Assembly: GCF_030160115.1 (NCBI RefSeq)
Contig: NZ_BSNS01000020.1
Coordinates: 310,001 to 374,000 of the forward strand
Direction of reading: 5' to 3'
DNA from: Devosia nitrariae
Lineage (GTDB): Bacteria > Pseudomonadota > Alphaproteobacteria > Rhizobiales > Devosiaceae
Length of the DNA stretch: 64,000 nt
Of the stretch, positions 16,571 to 26,109 are shown one piece after another. The position numbers and the translations under genes are program-made. How positions within the stretch are numbered: position 1 is the stretch's first letter; each line of letters begins with the position of its first letter. A model generated the notes under the pieces. That model had not been told where the DNA came from and ran no database searches. It worked only from the letters and a program-made list of their open reading frames with translations.

Positions 16571-18952
16571 TCACAGGCGGGCGGGCTGCACTACGTTGGC
16601 GAGGAGCCGGAATGCGCCGGGCACCAGCCGGTCGAGCTGATGGTGAAGCAGGAGACCCACATGCGTATACCGGCCAGTTCCGATCGCTGCCGAGAGCAGG
16701 GAGCCGAGAAGCGGCTTTTCGCCCGCGTCGTTCATCGAGAGTAGCGGCTCATATCCCTCGTCCCACTGCGAGGCGAAATAGAGGCCACGTTCCTTGTTCC
16801 AGCCATCGAAATCTGCCGAACTGATCCGGTTTGGCCCGCTGAGGAGCACATGATCCGGCGCCAGAATGGTGACCGGTGCCGCCGGATCAGTCACGCGCCA
16901 GCGCAGTGACGGTGAGCCGATCACCAGTCGGCGCGGTGGCGTCTCCTCGGGGGACCAGCCGTCGGATGGGCGATGGTAGAGGGTGACGAGGTGGCCCCCA
17001 TCCTCGACCCAACGGTGGAGACGCCGGGTCGCCGTGCTGAGGTCCGGTCGCGTCCCGAAGGCGAAGATGCCAATGACAATCGTATCGAACGCGGAAAGAT
17101 CGCCGGCCAGCACGGGTTCATCAAGGACTGTGACGTCGGCGCCCATGCGTTGAAGCCACAAGCCGACCCGGTCGGCGCTACCCCCGACATAACCGATCCG
17201 TGCTTTGGGCATTGCCAAGTCGAGTGCCAGCACATCCAGCTTCTGCGGACGCAGGAATTGGACACGTCCGATATGGGGGTAGGAAATGGGCGTGAGGCTG
17301 AACGCCTCGGCCCCGTCGATCCGCACGGGCAGGGTATGGCGGCCCGCGGGGAGGCTGGGCTGCAGCGTGATGCCGAGCCCGCCTGGAGACGGCGCGACAA
17401 CGATGTGTCGCGTGCTTTCGATGCCGAGGCGTTCCAGCGGCGCATCGGAACGGATACCGACCGTGTGTGTCTCTCCCGCAGCAGGCAGGGGCGCGATCAG
17501 CGCTTCAGGGTCGATCGCGACGGTATGGGAGGGAAGGATCTGGACGCCGTCCTCGAGGTCGATGTGCCAGTTAACCCGCTGCCCCCCAATCGTCGCCTCG
17601 AGCACGACGCCAACGGGCCCGTTGCCGCCCAGGCTCGAGAAGCCGGGGAGGAAGCCATTGCCTACCGGCGCATCCGCAGCGATACGCACGGGAATATGCC
17701 AGAGGGGGCCGTCCGCGGCCGCTTCGCCTGAGGAGATGAATGGCGCCGTCGCAAGGCCAACGTTGATAGTGGCGGCCGATCCCGTCTCGATGGCGACATG
17801 CACTACGCCCTCGCCGCCGGGCGCAAGCTGCGCTGGCTCAACCCAGGCCGTTGCCATGCAGCCGGCCGCCACCGACAGCGCCGCGTCCAACTCGAGCTGT
17901 TTGCGCTTCAGTCGGTGCGCCATGTCGGCGGCGACAGGCGTATCCAGCGCCGAGGCGAGGCAGGCCTTCGCTGCCGAGAGCGCCTCGATGACAGCTTCGG
18001 GCGCGGGGAATGCGGAAATCGCGTTCTCAATGGCTGACTGTGCCGCGTGCAAGTACTCCGCGGCCTGACCTCCGATCGTCTCGGCACAGTCGACAAGCGT
18101 TGCCGGCAGGTTGTCCCGGATGTCCCGCTCCGGACCCGGCCCGTGCTTCAGGTGCAGCGGCCAGCGCGTCTGAGGCGTAGTGCGCCAGCGTCCCATTTTC
18201 TGGCTCGCATGGAAGGCGCGCGAGAACTCGCCCAGCATGTCGAAGGAGAGGCCGGTGGCCGGATCGGGGCCCGTCGCGGCAACCGTGACGGTCGCCGGTG
18301 GCGGGGGAACCTCATCATCATAGGTTTCACCTCCGCCCGACCACGCGGGCAGATAGAATTTGGCGACCCGCCATGGAGCAAGACCTTCGGCAAAGTGCTC
18401 CGGATGGGCCTGAGGGTCGGCGGCAAGCGCAATGGCGGCTTCCGCCGCCTCGGTCATGGCGCGGTGATGGCCATGCTGGCCGGGAACGTCGAGAAAGGTC
18501 GGAATAACGATATCGGGCCGCTCCTGCCGATAGGCACGCACCAGCCGTTCTATGATGCGCTCGCGCCCCCAACGCGCGAGGGTGTCGGTTCCGGATTTCG
18601 AGAAGCCGAAATCGTGGACGGGATCGTCAGGTCCATGCCCGAGCCAAACGATATCGGAATCGATGGCCTTCGCTGCCTCCTCCATCTCGCGCGAACGAAG
18701 GATGCCGAGGGCTCCGCCTTGCTCGCGCCCGAGGCTGTTTTGCCCACCCTCTCCACGCGTCGAGCAGGCGACGACCGTGCGCATCCCCATGGAGACCCGC
18801 ATGAGCGCCACAAGCCCGCTCCGCTCGTCGTCCGGATGTGCGCCCGTGTGCATCACGGTCAACGTGGAGGTGAGGCGCGTAAGCGCGCGGTGGAGTGAGA
18901 CGAGAGCCGGGTGGGCCATGCGGAGGCGTAGACGTTCGCGGTCGGTCAGCAT
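16571..18952 (-). CDS. PIG-L family N-deacetylase fused to a ThuA/GATase-like C-terminal domain
   Basis: 793 residues, about three times the size of a simple PIG-L protein. The N-terminal domain (about 30-270) has the zinc motif H-P-D-D-E at 39-43, the R-G-E-G-G-Q-N loop at 66-72 and H-G-H-H at 160-163, so the deacetylase centre looks complete. The middle (about 360-560) is beta-rich, like a NEW3/Ig-type spacer. The C-terminal 230 residues, with I-V-I-G-I-F-A-F-G-T-R and V-E-D-G-G-H-L-V-T-L-Y-H-R, look like a ThuA/GATase-like fold. There is no signal peptide, so it probably acts in the cytoplasm on an imported N-acetylated sugar conjugate. It follows the ROK gene by 13 bp. Confidence 0.8.
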   Translation of the reverse strand: MLTDRERLRLRMAHPALVSLHRALTRLTSTLTVMHTGAHPDDERSGLVALMRVSMGMRTVVACSTRGEGGQNSLGREQGGALGILRSREMEEAAKAIDSDIVWLGHGPDDPVHDFGFSKSGTDTLARWGRERIIERLVRAYRQERPDIVIPTFLDVPGQHGHHRAMTEAAEAAIALAADPQAHPEHFAEGLAPWRVAKFYLPAWSGGGETYDDEVPPPPATVTVAATGPDPATGLSFDMLGEFSRAFHASQKMGRWRTTPQTRWPLHLKHGPGPERDIRDNLPATLVDCAETIGGQAAEYLHAAQSAIENAISAFPAPEAVIEALSAAKACLASALDTPVAADMAHRLKRKQLELDAALSVAAGCMATAWVEPAQLAPGGEGVVHVAIETGSAATINVGLATAPFISSGEAAADGPLWHIPVRIAADAPVGNGFLPGFSSLGGNGPVGVVLEATIGGQRVNWHIDLEDGVQILPSHTVAIDPEALIAPLPAAGETHTVGIRSDAPLERLGIESTRHIVVAPSPGGLGITLQPSLPAGRHTLPVRIDGAEAFSLTPISYPHIGRVQFLRPQKLDVLALDLAMPKARIGYVGGSADRVGLWLQRMGADVTVLDEPVLAGDLSAFDTIVIGIFAFGTRPDLSTATRRLHRWVEDGGHLVTLYHRPSDGWSPEETPPRRLVIGSPSLRWRVTDPAAPVTILAPDHVLLSGPNRISSADFDGWNKERGLYFASQWDEGYEPLLSMNDAGEKPLLGSLLSAAIGTGRYTHVGLLLHHQLDRLVPGAFRLLANVVQPARL

Positions 18953-18965
18953 GAAATGTCCAAAC

Positions 18966-20192
18966 CTAGATTGAGGCGCCGGCGGCGACGCTGAGGTGGG
19001 GAGATACCGTATCGAGCAAGGGCAGTGCCGCAGCGCCGAGCGCGGCGGTCAATTGTCCGGTCTGTCCGCGCAGCACGCGCGGCGTGGTCCGCTGCTGGCG
19101 CGTCGCGACGGAAATGGGCAGCGGATCGAGTGCGGCGATCACCGCATCGAATACGCAATCGGGTAATCCTCCGCCGAAGACCACCGCTTCAGGATCGAAG
19201 ACGTTCTCGAGCAGAGCGACCGTGGGGGCGAGGTAGTCGGCAGCCAATACCACCCACTCGGCAAGGGTCGGGTCGCGTTGGTCGTGCAGCTTTTGGATGT
19301 CCTCGACACCGGCCGCGTAGATGCCGGCCAGCGCCAGCCGCTCGCGCAAGGCATAGACGGAGACGAAGCGTTCCAACGCTCCGGCGGGCCCGTAGACGGT
19401 GCGGCCTTGGCGCGGCACAAGCCCGACATGACCGATCTCGCCGGCATTGCCGAAGGCGCCGCGCAAGGGACGCCCGTCCTGAATGGTGCCGAGGCCTAGA
19501 CCTACGCCAAAATAGAGATAGCAGAAGTTGCGCACCTGTCGCGCCGCGCCATAGAGCCGTTCGCCGACGGCAGCGGCGGTCGCGTCGTTCTCGACGACCA
19601 CGGGTTCGCCGGTCGCCTCGGCAATGAGCCCGGCTGGATCGACGCCGGTCCAACCGGAAAGCGTTGCCGGTCCGACCGAGCTCATGCCTTCGATCTCGAA
19701 GGGGCCGGGCATCACCACGCCGATGCCCAGGAGTCGCGAGGGGCTGGCGCCGAGAGTGGCATGCAGGCGCTTCACCTCGTTGGCGACGATATCGGGCACT
19801 ACCTCGGGACCGGTGTCTTTCAACGGACTGATCGATTGTGCCCGCACACCCCCGGCAAGGTCGACGAGGACAGTCACCATATGGTCGGCAGCGATCTCGA
19901 TGCCGACTGTCAGAGGCCCATCGGGGTTGACGGCGAACTGGATCGGCGGCTGGCCGCGTCCGGAGCGCAACCGCCCGAGTTCGACCAGAAGGCCCTCGTC
20001 GAGCAGTTCCTCGACAATATTGGCGACGGCTTGGGCAGTGAGCTGGGCGCGGCGCGCGATCTCGGTTCGCCCGAGATGCCCGTGGAGGCGGATGACCTCC
20101 AGCACCACGCGGCGGTTGTGGGCGCGATTGCGTTCGGAATTGTACCCGATCGCCACCTTATGCCGCAGGTTGCGCGTGCCCGGATCGTTCAA
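18966..20192 (-). CDS. ROK-family transcriptional repressor
   Basis: 408 residues. A winged helix-turn-helix (about 25-75: G-R-T-E-I-A-R-R-A-Q-L-T-A-Q-A-V-A-N-I-V-E-E-L) leads into a full ROK domain with G-I-G-V-V-M-P-G-P, V-E-N-D-A-T-A-A-A-V-G-E and N-A-G-E-I-G-H-V. The ROK cysteine cluster is absent (G-L-V-P-R-Q-G-R-T-V-Y-G instead). The start is a TTG at 20192 preceded by GGGAGG. It is divergent from the binding-protein gene at 20385 and co-oriented with the PIG-L gene. Confidence 0.85.
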   Translation of the reverse strand: MNDPGTRNLRHKVAIGYNSERNRAHNRRVVLEVIRLHGHLGRTEIARRAQLTAQAVANIVEELLDEGLLVELGRLRSGRGQPPIQFAVNPDGPLTVGIEIAADHMVTVLVDLAGGVRAQSISPLKDTGPEVVPDIVANEVKRLHATLGASPSRLLGIGVVMPGPFEIEGMSSVGPATLSGWTGVDPAGLIAEATGEPVVVENDATAAAVGERLYGAARQVRNFCYLYFGVGLGLGTIQDGRPLRGAFGNAGEIGHVGLVPRQGRTVYGPAGALERFVSVYALRERLALAGIYAAGVEDIQKLHDQRDPTLAEWVVLAADYLAPTVALLENVFDPEAVVFGGGLPDCVFDAVIAALDPLPISVATRQQRTTPRVLRGQTGQLTAALGAAALPLLDTVSPHLSVAAGASI

Positions 20193-20244
20193 CCTCCGCC
20201 TCCCTCGAATACAGGCGTTTCGCGGGGAGAGTGGACTCGCGCAG

Positions 20245-20301
20245 AAAATAACTCAAGTAGCTTATTTTATTGACAAGAGCGTGTCATTTCGTTGACGCTC
20301 T
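20245..20301. promoter_or_regulatory. Divergent operator/promoter of the ROK/ABC-lyase locus
   Basis: A 7-bp-arm inverted repeat AAAATAA-N10-TTATTTT (20245-20268) is directly followed by TTGACA (20270-20275), a good -35 hexamer for the rightward operon, and then by a second inverted repeat AGAGCGT-N12-ACGCTCT (20276-20301). An A/T-rich dyad next to the -35 fits the kind of site used by NagC/Mlc-like ROK repressors. No clear -10 was seen. Confidence 0.5.
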
Positions 20302-20384
20302 AGCTCTGGAATGGCGGGGAACGCCCTTCTCGCAGGGAGATCGCTCGCCCGGTATCTCGGGTGGGGCGCAACGGAGGTATCCTT

Positions 20385-21638
20385 ATGAAAAAAGCCAAAC
20401 TCGCCGGCCTCGCCGCCGGCATCAGCTTTATGGCGCTCGGGTCCGCCCAGGCGGTCGAAATCGAATACTGGCAGTACGTGTTCGACACACGCGTGCAGGC
20501 GATGGACCAGCTCATTGCCAACTTCGAGGCCGCCAATCCCGACATCACGGTCAAGCATGTGACCTTCCCTTATGCCGACTACCAGACGCGCGTCGTCGCC
20601 GCCAAGGTTGCCGGCCAGGGGCCGGATGTGGTGCAACTCTTCTATGGCTGGCTCGACAACTTCGTTGCGGGTCAGCTGATCCAGCCGCTCGATCCCGCAG
20701 TGTTCCCGCACGAGGAGATCGAATCCGAGTTCTTCCCCATCGTCTCCGCCATGAAGCGTGGCGAGGACTATTACGGTTTGCCGACTGCCGTGCGCTCGCT
20801 CGCGCTCTTCTATAACAAGGCCCTGTTCGAGGAAGCCGGCCTTGATCCGGATAATCCGCCGCAGACGCTCGACGAACTGCTGGCTGCGGCCGAAGCCACG
20901 GTCAAGCGCGACGGTGCCGGCAACATCACCTCGGTCGGTATCGCCATGGGCATGGCCGCCCAGGATCACCACTGGTGGCGCGAAGGCCTCATTCGCCAAT
21001 TCGGCGGCCAGCCCTATTCCGATGACGGCCGCACGGTCACATATAACGACGAAGCAGGTATCGCCGCCACCACATGGCAGGCCGATCTCTACCGCACTCA
21101 TATCGTCACCCAGATCGCTTTCATGGACGAGCCGCAGGCCGCGTTCCGCGCCGGCATGGCCGCGATGTCCATCGACGGCACTTTCCGTCTCGGCGCGTTC
21201 GACTCGATCGAATCCTTCGAATGGGGCGTGACCGAACTTCCCGCCAATGACGAGGGAATGCGCTCGAACTACGCGAGCTATTTCGCCAACGCCATCGGCG
21301 CAGGCGCGTCAGGAGAAGAGCTCGCGGCGGCGGAGAAGTTCCTTGCCTACGTCTCCTCACCTGAAGCGATGGAGATCTGGCTCGCGGTGGTGGGCGAGCT
21401 GCCCGCCCGTCAGGAAGTGGCCCTGACCGAGGAAAATCTGGCGGACCCGATCTATGGTCCCTTCCTCAAGGGGCTTGAATACGCCCACACCACCCAATTT
21501 GTGGATGAAGCCGCCCAGCGCCAGGTCGCCATCGACATGGAGGCCCGGATGTCGATCCAGGGCCAGGAACCGGCTGCGGCACTCGCTGAGGCCGCTGCCC
21601 AGGAACAAGCCATTCTCGACGCCTTCTACAGCCGCTAG
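20385..21638 (+). CDS. CUT1 sugar-binding periplasmic protein
   Basis: 417 residues, SBP family 1. The ATG at 20385 follows ACGGAGG; an in-frame GTG at 20361 is less likely. Signal peptide ends A-Q-A near residue 22, and the mature part opens V-E-I-E-Y-W-Q-Y-V-F-D, with later V-Q-L-F-Y-G-W-L and L-F-Y-N-K-A-L-F. First gene of a rightward operon: binding protein, two permeases, ArgH-like lyase, ATPase, PfkB kinase. The lyase and kinase suggest the ligand is a sugar joined to an amino or dicarboxylic acid, but that is inference. Confidence 0.9.
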   Translation: MKKAKLAGLAAGISFMALGSAQAVEIEYWQYVFDTRVQAMDQLIANFEAANPDITVKHVTFPYADYQTRVVAAKVAGQGPDVVQLFYGWLDNFVAGQLIQPLDPAVFPHEEIESEFFPIVSAMKRGEDYYGLPTAVRSLALFYNKALFEEAGLDPDNPPQTLDELLAAAEATVKRDGAGNITSVGIAMGMAAQDHHWWREGLIRQFGGQPYSDDGRTVTYNDEAGIAATTWQADLYRTHIVTQIAFMDEPQAAFRAGMAAMSIDGTFRLGAFDSIESFEWGVTELPANDEGMRSNYASYFANAIGAGASGEELAAAEKFLAYVSSPEAMEIWLAVVGELPARQEVALTEENLADPIYGPFLKGLEYAHTTQFVDEAAQRQVAIDMEARMSIQGQEPAAALAEAAAQEQAILDAFYSR

Positions 21639-21644
21639 GCTCAC

Positions 21645-21676
21645 GAGGTGCCGGCGCCATTCGGCGCCGACACCTC
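21645..21676 (+). terminator. Intercistronic hairpin after a binding-protein gene
   Basis: A 14-bp stem with one C-A mismatch: GAGGTGCCGGCGCC (21645-21658), loop ATTC, GGCGCCGACACCTC (21663-21676). It begins 6 nt after the binding-protein stop and ends 70 nt before the permease start. No U-tract follows. The placement matches the hairpins after binding-protein genes in four other operons of this window. Confidence 0.65.
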
Positions 21677-21746
21677 TGTCAGTCGCGATCGAAGGCTGGT
21701 GCGTGCTTTTCCTGTACGTCGCCTGGTGAGTGAAAGGGTTGTGACG

Positions 21747-22679
21747 ATGTCCTCGGTAACGGGTACCGGCCCGGCAGTCGAAGCGAGGTTGTGGGATCGT
21801 TTCACCATCAGACAGAAGCGCGTCATGTGGGCCTGGGCCTTCCTGGCGGTGCCGATCGTTTTTTATGTGGGCATTCGGTTCTACCCGACGTTTCAGGCCT
21901 TCTGGCTGTCGTTCACGAACTGGGATCTGCTGCGCCCCGCCCAGTTCATCGGCATCGCCAACTACCAGCGCATGTTCGCTGATCCCCAGTTCTGGCAGGT
22001 GTTCCGCAACACCTTCGCCTATCTGATCATCGGTGCGCCGGTCAGCCTCGTCATCTCCTTCGTCGTTGCCTACTACCTCGATCGGGTCCGCTTCATGCAC
22101 GGGTTCATCCGTGCACTCTATTTCCTGCCGTTCCTGACCACTGCTGCCGCCATGGCGTGGGTCTGGCGCTGGTTCTATCAGCCGGTCCCGATCGGCATGA
22201 TCAATGGCTTGCTGGCCAATTTCGGCCTGCCGTCCCAACCTTTCCTGCGCTCGACCGAGCAGGCTCTGCCCGCCATCATGGTCACGGCCATCTGGGCGGG
22301 CCTCGGCTTCCAGATCATCATCTTCATAGCCGGCCTGCGGGCGATCCCGTCGACTTTCTACGAGGCGGCGCGGATCGACGGGCTCGGGGACTGGGCGATC
22401 CTGCGCAAGATCACCCTGCCGCTCCTTAAACCGACGACGGTCTTCCTCGTGGTCTTTTCATCCATCGGGTTCCTGCGGATCTTCGACCAGGTCTACAACA
22501 TGACCACCAATGATCCCGGCGGTCCGCTCAACTCCACCAAGCCCCTGGTGCTGATGATCTATCAGACGGCGTTCTCGTCCTACCAGATGGGGTACGCAGC
22601 CGCGCAGACCGTGGTGCTCTTCACCATCCTTCTCGTCGTCTCGCTCATGCAGCTCTGGGTGTTGAGGGAACAGAAATGA
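21747..22679 (+). CDS. CUT1 sugar ABC transporter permease (MalF type)
   Basis: 310 residues beginning at the ATG at 21747; the upstream open frame overlaps the hairpin and is not coding. About six membrane spans, EAA loop F-Y-E-A-A-R-I-D-G-L-G-D followed by L-R-K-I-T-L-P-L-L-K-P. The start of the second permease overlaps its stop (ATGA). Confidence 0.9.
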   Translation: MSSVTGTGPAVEARLWDRFTIRQKRVMWAWAFLAVPIVFYVGIRFYPTFQAFWLSFTNWDLLRPAQFIGIANYQRMFADPQFWQVFRNTFAYLIIGAPVSLVISFVVAYYLDRVRFMHGFIRALYFLPFLTTAAAMAWVWRWFYQPVPIGMINGLLANFGLPSQPFLRSTEQALPAIMVTAIWAGLGFQIIIFIAGLRAIPSTFYEAARIDGLGDWAILRKITLPLLKPTTVFLVVFSSIGFLRIFDQVYNMTTNDPGGPLNSTKPLVLMIYQTAFSSYQMGYAAAQTVVLFTILLVVSLMQLWVLREQK

Positions 22680-23533
22680 CCGCTGCCACCGTTTCCTCGG
22701 AACTCGCCGCCAACGGCCGCAACATCCGGCCCGGTCGCGTGATCACCTGGACGCTGCTCCTCATCGGCGGACTGATCATGGTCACGCCGCTCCTCTACAT
22801 GTTCTCGACCTCGCTCAAGACCGCCGGACAGGTCTATGACCTCCGTCTCATTCCTGCGGCTCCGACCTTGGACAACTATATCCGGGTGGTCTCGGACGGG
22901 CGGTTCCTGCGCTGGTTTCTCAACTCGACCTTCGTTGCGCTGGCGGTGACGGTTTCCAACGTCTTCTTCGATAGCCTCGTCGGCTACACGCTGGCCAAGT
23001 TCGAATTTCGCGGGCGCTACTTCGTCTTCCTTGCCATCCTCTCGACACTGATGATCCCGACCGAGATGCTGGTCATCCCCTGGTACCTGATGTCCTCTCA
23101 GCTCGGCTGGATCGACAGCTATTGGGGCATCATGTTCCCGGGAATGATGACCGCCTTCGGCACCTTCCTGATGAAGCAGTTCTTCGAGGGCGTGCCCAAC
23201 GACTTCCTGGAGGCGGCACGTGTCGACGGGCTCAACGAATTCACCATCTGGTGGAAGATCGCCATGCCCATGGTCACCCCGGCTATCTCGGCGCTCGCCA
23301 TCTTCACCTTCCTCGGCAACTGGACGGCCTTCTTCTGGCCGCTGATCGTCACCACTTCGCGCGAGCTCTATACTCTGCCCGTGGGTCTCTCGAGCTTTGC
23401 CGTCGAGCAATCGATCCAGTGGGAGATGATCATGACCGGAGCGGCGCTTGCCACTATCCCGACGCTCCTCGTCTTCCTGCTGCTCCAGCGCTACATCGTG
23501 CGCGGCGTCATGCTCGCCGGCCTCAAGGGTTAA
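22676..23533 (+). CDS. CUT1 sugar ABC transporter permease (MalG type)
   Basis: 285 residues, six predicted membrane spans. EAA loop D-F-L-E-A-A-R-V-D-G-L-N-E with W-K-I-A-M-P-M-V-T-P, and the typical end R-G-V-M-L-A-G-L-K-G. Overlaps the preceding permease by 4 bp and is followed after 3 bp by the ArgH-like lyase, so the lyase is firmly part of the transport operon. Confidence 0.9.
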   Translation: MTAATVSSELAANGRNIRPGRVITWTLLLIGGLIMVTPLLYMFSTSLKTAGQVYDLRLIPAAPTLDNYIRVVSDGRFLRWFLNSTFVALAVTVSNVFFDSLVGYTLAKFEFRGRYFVFLAILSTLMIPTEMLVIPWYLMSSQLGWIDSYWGIMFPGMMTAFGTFLMKQFFEGVPNDFLEAARVDGLNEFTIWWKIAMPMVTPAISALAIFTFLGNWTAFFWPLIVTTSRELYTLPVGLSSFAVEQSIQWEMIMTGAALATIPTLLVFLLLQRYIVRGVMLAGLKG

Positions 23534-23536
23534 GTC

Positions 23537-25045
23537 ATGACCGATCCTCGCCTAGCCGACCGGTCGGTCTTTCCCGATCCTGTCTATAAGGAAACGGTGC
23601 TGCGCCCGCTCTTCGATGGCGCCAAACATCATCATGTCGACGGTTTCCGGGCGATCGACCGGGCCCACCTCGTCATGCTCGCCGAAACCGGCATTCTCTC
23701 ACGGGAGCAAGCGGCCCAGATCGCTGCGGCGCTCGAGAGCATCGATGCCGAGATCGACCCCGAAAGCCTCGAATATACCGGCGAGGTCGAGGACTATTTC
23801 TTCCTCATCGAGAAAGAGCTGAAGAAGCGCCTGGGGGCGGATCTCGCCGGGCGCCTGCATACCGCCCGTTCGCGTAACGACATCGACCACACACTTTTCA
23901 AGCTGGGCCTCAAGGCGCGGCTCGATGTGCTGATTGACAAGGCCCTGAACCTCCACTTGGCCCTCATCGAAGCAGCCGAGCGCGAGAAGGCAACGCTGAT
24001 CGTTGCCTATACGCATGGCCAGCCGGCGCAACCGACGACATTCGGGCACTATCTCTCGGCAATCGTCGAATTCGTCGTGCGCGACATCGAGCGCCTGTTC
24101 CAGGCCTATGATATTGTCGACTTGTCGCCGATGGGCGCCGCGGCGATCACCACATCGGGCTTTCCGACGGACAGGGCGCGTGTTGCCGAGCTCCTCGGCT
24201 TTTCGGCGCCCCTGCAGAATTCCTATAGCTGCATCGCGGGCGTCGACTACATCACCGCGACCTACGGGGCCATGGAACTGATGTTCCTGCACCTCGGCCG
24301 TCCGATCCAGGACCTGCAGTTCTGGACGAGCTTCGAAGTCGGCCAGATCTATGTGCCCAATGCGCTGGTGCAGATCTCCTCGATCATGCCGCAAAAGCGC
24401 AATCCGGTACCGATCGAACACCTGCGGCACCTGGCAAGTCAGACCTTCGGTCGCGCCCGCGCCATGCTTGAGGTGATGCACAACACCCCCTTCACCGACA
24501 TGAACGACAGCGAAGGCGAAACCCAGGCGATGGGCTACCAAGCCTTCGAGAGCGCCTATCGCGTGCTTGACCTCCTCACCTCACTCGTTGCCCAGATCAA
24601 AGTCGATCCGGCCCGGGTCGCCGACAATATCCGGCGCTCCTGCATCACCATCACCGAGCTTGCCGATAGCCTCGTACGCCGCGAGGGCCTCTCATTCCGT
24701 GAGGGCCACGAGATCGCAGCAGCCGTTGCCCGCGCCGTGGTTGCGACGGGCGGGGGCCTGGAAACCGACGGCTACGATCCGTTTTTGTTGGCCTTCGAGA
24801 AGGCGACCGGACGCAAGACCGCCATCGACCCTGCGCTCTTTGCCGAGATCGTCTCGCCCGAATATTTCGTTGCCGTGCGCACTCGCTTTGGTGGTCCCGC
24901 CCAAGCGCCGCTCGCCGCCGCGCTGGCCGGGTACCGCGACGACGCCAAGATGTTCGCCGAGCGCCACGCGGCGCTCCTCACGCGGCAGACGACTGCCGCA
25001 CGCACCCTCGACCAGCGTTTCCAAGCACTCAAGGATGTCGCCTGA
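23537..25045 (+). CDS. Argininosuccinate-lyase-like enzyme within a sugar transport operon
   Basis: 502 residues of the fumarase/aspartase superfamily. Family landmarks are present: H-T-A-R-S-R-N-D (about 108-115), [14 protein letters not shown] (about 156-169) with the catalytic histidine region, and the flexible serine loop [10 protein letters not shown] (about 282-291). Enzymes of this group release fumarate from N-substituted aspartates. The context argues against housekeeping arginine synthesis: it is locked between a permease (3 bp) and an ATPase (start overlaps stop). The second conserved region differs from ArgH, with [12 protein letters not shown] infer a lyase that splits an imported conjugate, perhaps a sugar-aspartate or amino-dicarboxylate; the real substrate is unknown. 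Confidence 0.8.
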   Translation: MTDPRLADRSVFPDPVYKETVLRPLFDGAKHHHVDGFRAIDRAHLVMLAETGILSREQAAQIAAALESIDAEIDPESLEYTGEVEDYFFLIEKELKKRLGADLAGRLHTARSRNDIDHTLFKLGLKARLDVLIDKALNLHLALIEAAEREKATLIVAYTHGQPAQPTTFGHYLSAIVEFVVRDIERLFQAYDIVDLSPMGAAAITTSGFPTDRARVAELLGFSAPLQNSYSCIAGVDYITATYGAMELMFLHLGRPIQDLQFWTSFEVGQIYVPNALVQISSIMPQKRNPVPIEHLRHLASQTFGRARAMLEVMHNTPFTDMNDSEGETQAMGYQAFESAYRVLDLLTSLVAQIKVDPARVADNIRRSCITITELADSLVRREGLSFREGHEIAAAVARAVVATGGGLETDGYDPFLLAFEKATGRKTAIDPALFAEIVSPEYFVAVRTRFGGPAQAPLAAALAGYRDDAKMFAERHAALLTRQTTAARTLDQRFQALKDVA

Positions 25046-26109
25046 TGGCAAAGATCGAATTGCAGGGCTTGGTCAAGGAATACGGCCGGACCCGTGTCGT
25101 CCACGGCATCGATCTTGCCATCGAGGACGGTGAGTTCGTCGTCTTCGTCGGCCCCTCCGGCTGTGGCAAATCGACGACGCTCAGGATGATCGCGGGCCTC
25201 GAGGACATTTCCGGCGGAACCCTCATCATCGGCGGCGAGGTGGTCAACCAGCGCGAACCCAAGCAGCGCAATATCGCCATGGTCTTCCAGAACTATGCCA
25301 TCTATCCGCACATGACCGTCGGCCAGAACATCGGCTTCGGGCTCTATACGTCGAAGCTTCCCAAGGCAGAAAAGCGCAAACGTATCGAGGAAACAGGAAA
25401 GATCCTCGGTCTCGAAGCACTCCTCGACCGCCGCCCAGCGGCGCTTTCGGGCGGCCAGCGCCAGCGTGTCGCCATCGGCCGAGCCATGGTGCGCGATCCG
25501 GTTGCCTTCCTCTTCGATGAACCGCTCTCCAATCTCGACGCGCAATTGCGCGGTCAGATGCGCATCGAGATCAAGCGGTTGCACCAGCGGCTCGGCACCA
25601 CCGTCGTCTACGTCACCCACGACCAGATCGAGGCGATGACCATGGCCGACCGGATCGTCGTGATGAAGGACGGCCACATCCTGCAGGTCGGCACCCCGTC
25701 CGACCTCTATGAGAACCCCGTCGACATGTTCACCGCCCGCTTCATCGGCAGTCCTTCGATGAACCTTCTGCCTGGCAGCATGGCGAGCGGCAAGCTCACC
25801 GTCGAAGGCGCCACCTGGTCGGGCGGGACGGTCTCCGGTACCGGTGAGGTGCGCGTCGGGGTGCGCCCGCACGACCTCGAGGTCGCCGAGACCGCCGGCT
25901 CCGGATTGTCGGCCACCGGTCCGGTTGTCGCCGTCGAGCCTCTCGGGGCAGAAACGCTGGTCCATGTAGAGGTCGGTGGGGAAACCGTCATTGCCACCGC
26001 GCCCGGCCGGGTCGTGCCGCCCATCGGCAGCTCGGTCACCGTTGCGGCGCCGACAGGTTCGCTGCACCTTTTCGATGTTGCGACCGAGAAGGCGCTGGGC
26101 CGGGCATGA
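25045..26109 (+). CDS. CUT1 sugar ABC transporter ATPase (UgpC/MsmK type)
   Basis: 354 residues. Walker [10 protein letters not shown] (36-44), signature [16 protein letters not shown], and a C-terminal TOBE region starting near [10 protein letters not shown]. Its start overlaps the lyase stop and its stop overlaps the kinase start, so it belongs to one coupled operon. Confidence 0.92.
   Translation: MAKIELQGLVKEYGRTRVVHGIDLAIEDGEFVVFVGPSGCGKSTTLRMIAGLEDISGGTLIIGGEVVNQREPKQRNIAMVFQNYAIYPHMTVGQNIGFGLYTSKLPKAEKRKRIEETGKILGLEALLDRRPAALSGGQRQRVAIGRAMVRDPVAFLFDEPLSNLDAQLRGQMRIEIKRLHQRLGTTVVYVTHDQIEAMTMADRIVVMKDGHILQVGTPSDLYENPVDMFTARFIGSPSMNLLPGSMASGKLTVEGATWSGGTVSGTGEVRVGVRPHDLEVAETAGSGLSATGPVVAVEPLGAETLVHVEVGGETVIATAPGRVVPPIGSSVTVAAPTGSLHLFDVATEKALGRA

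Noticed and set aside
23537..25045. Housekeeping argininosuccinate lyase of arginine biosynthesis
   Set aside because: Embedded in a sugar transport operon with touching or overlapping genes on both sides and different residues in one conserved region; called ArgH-like only.
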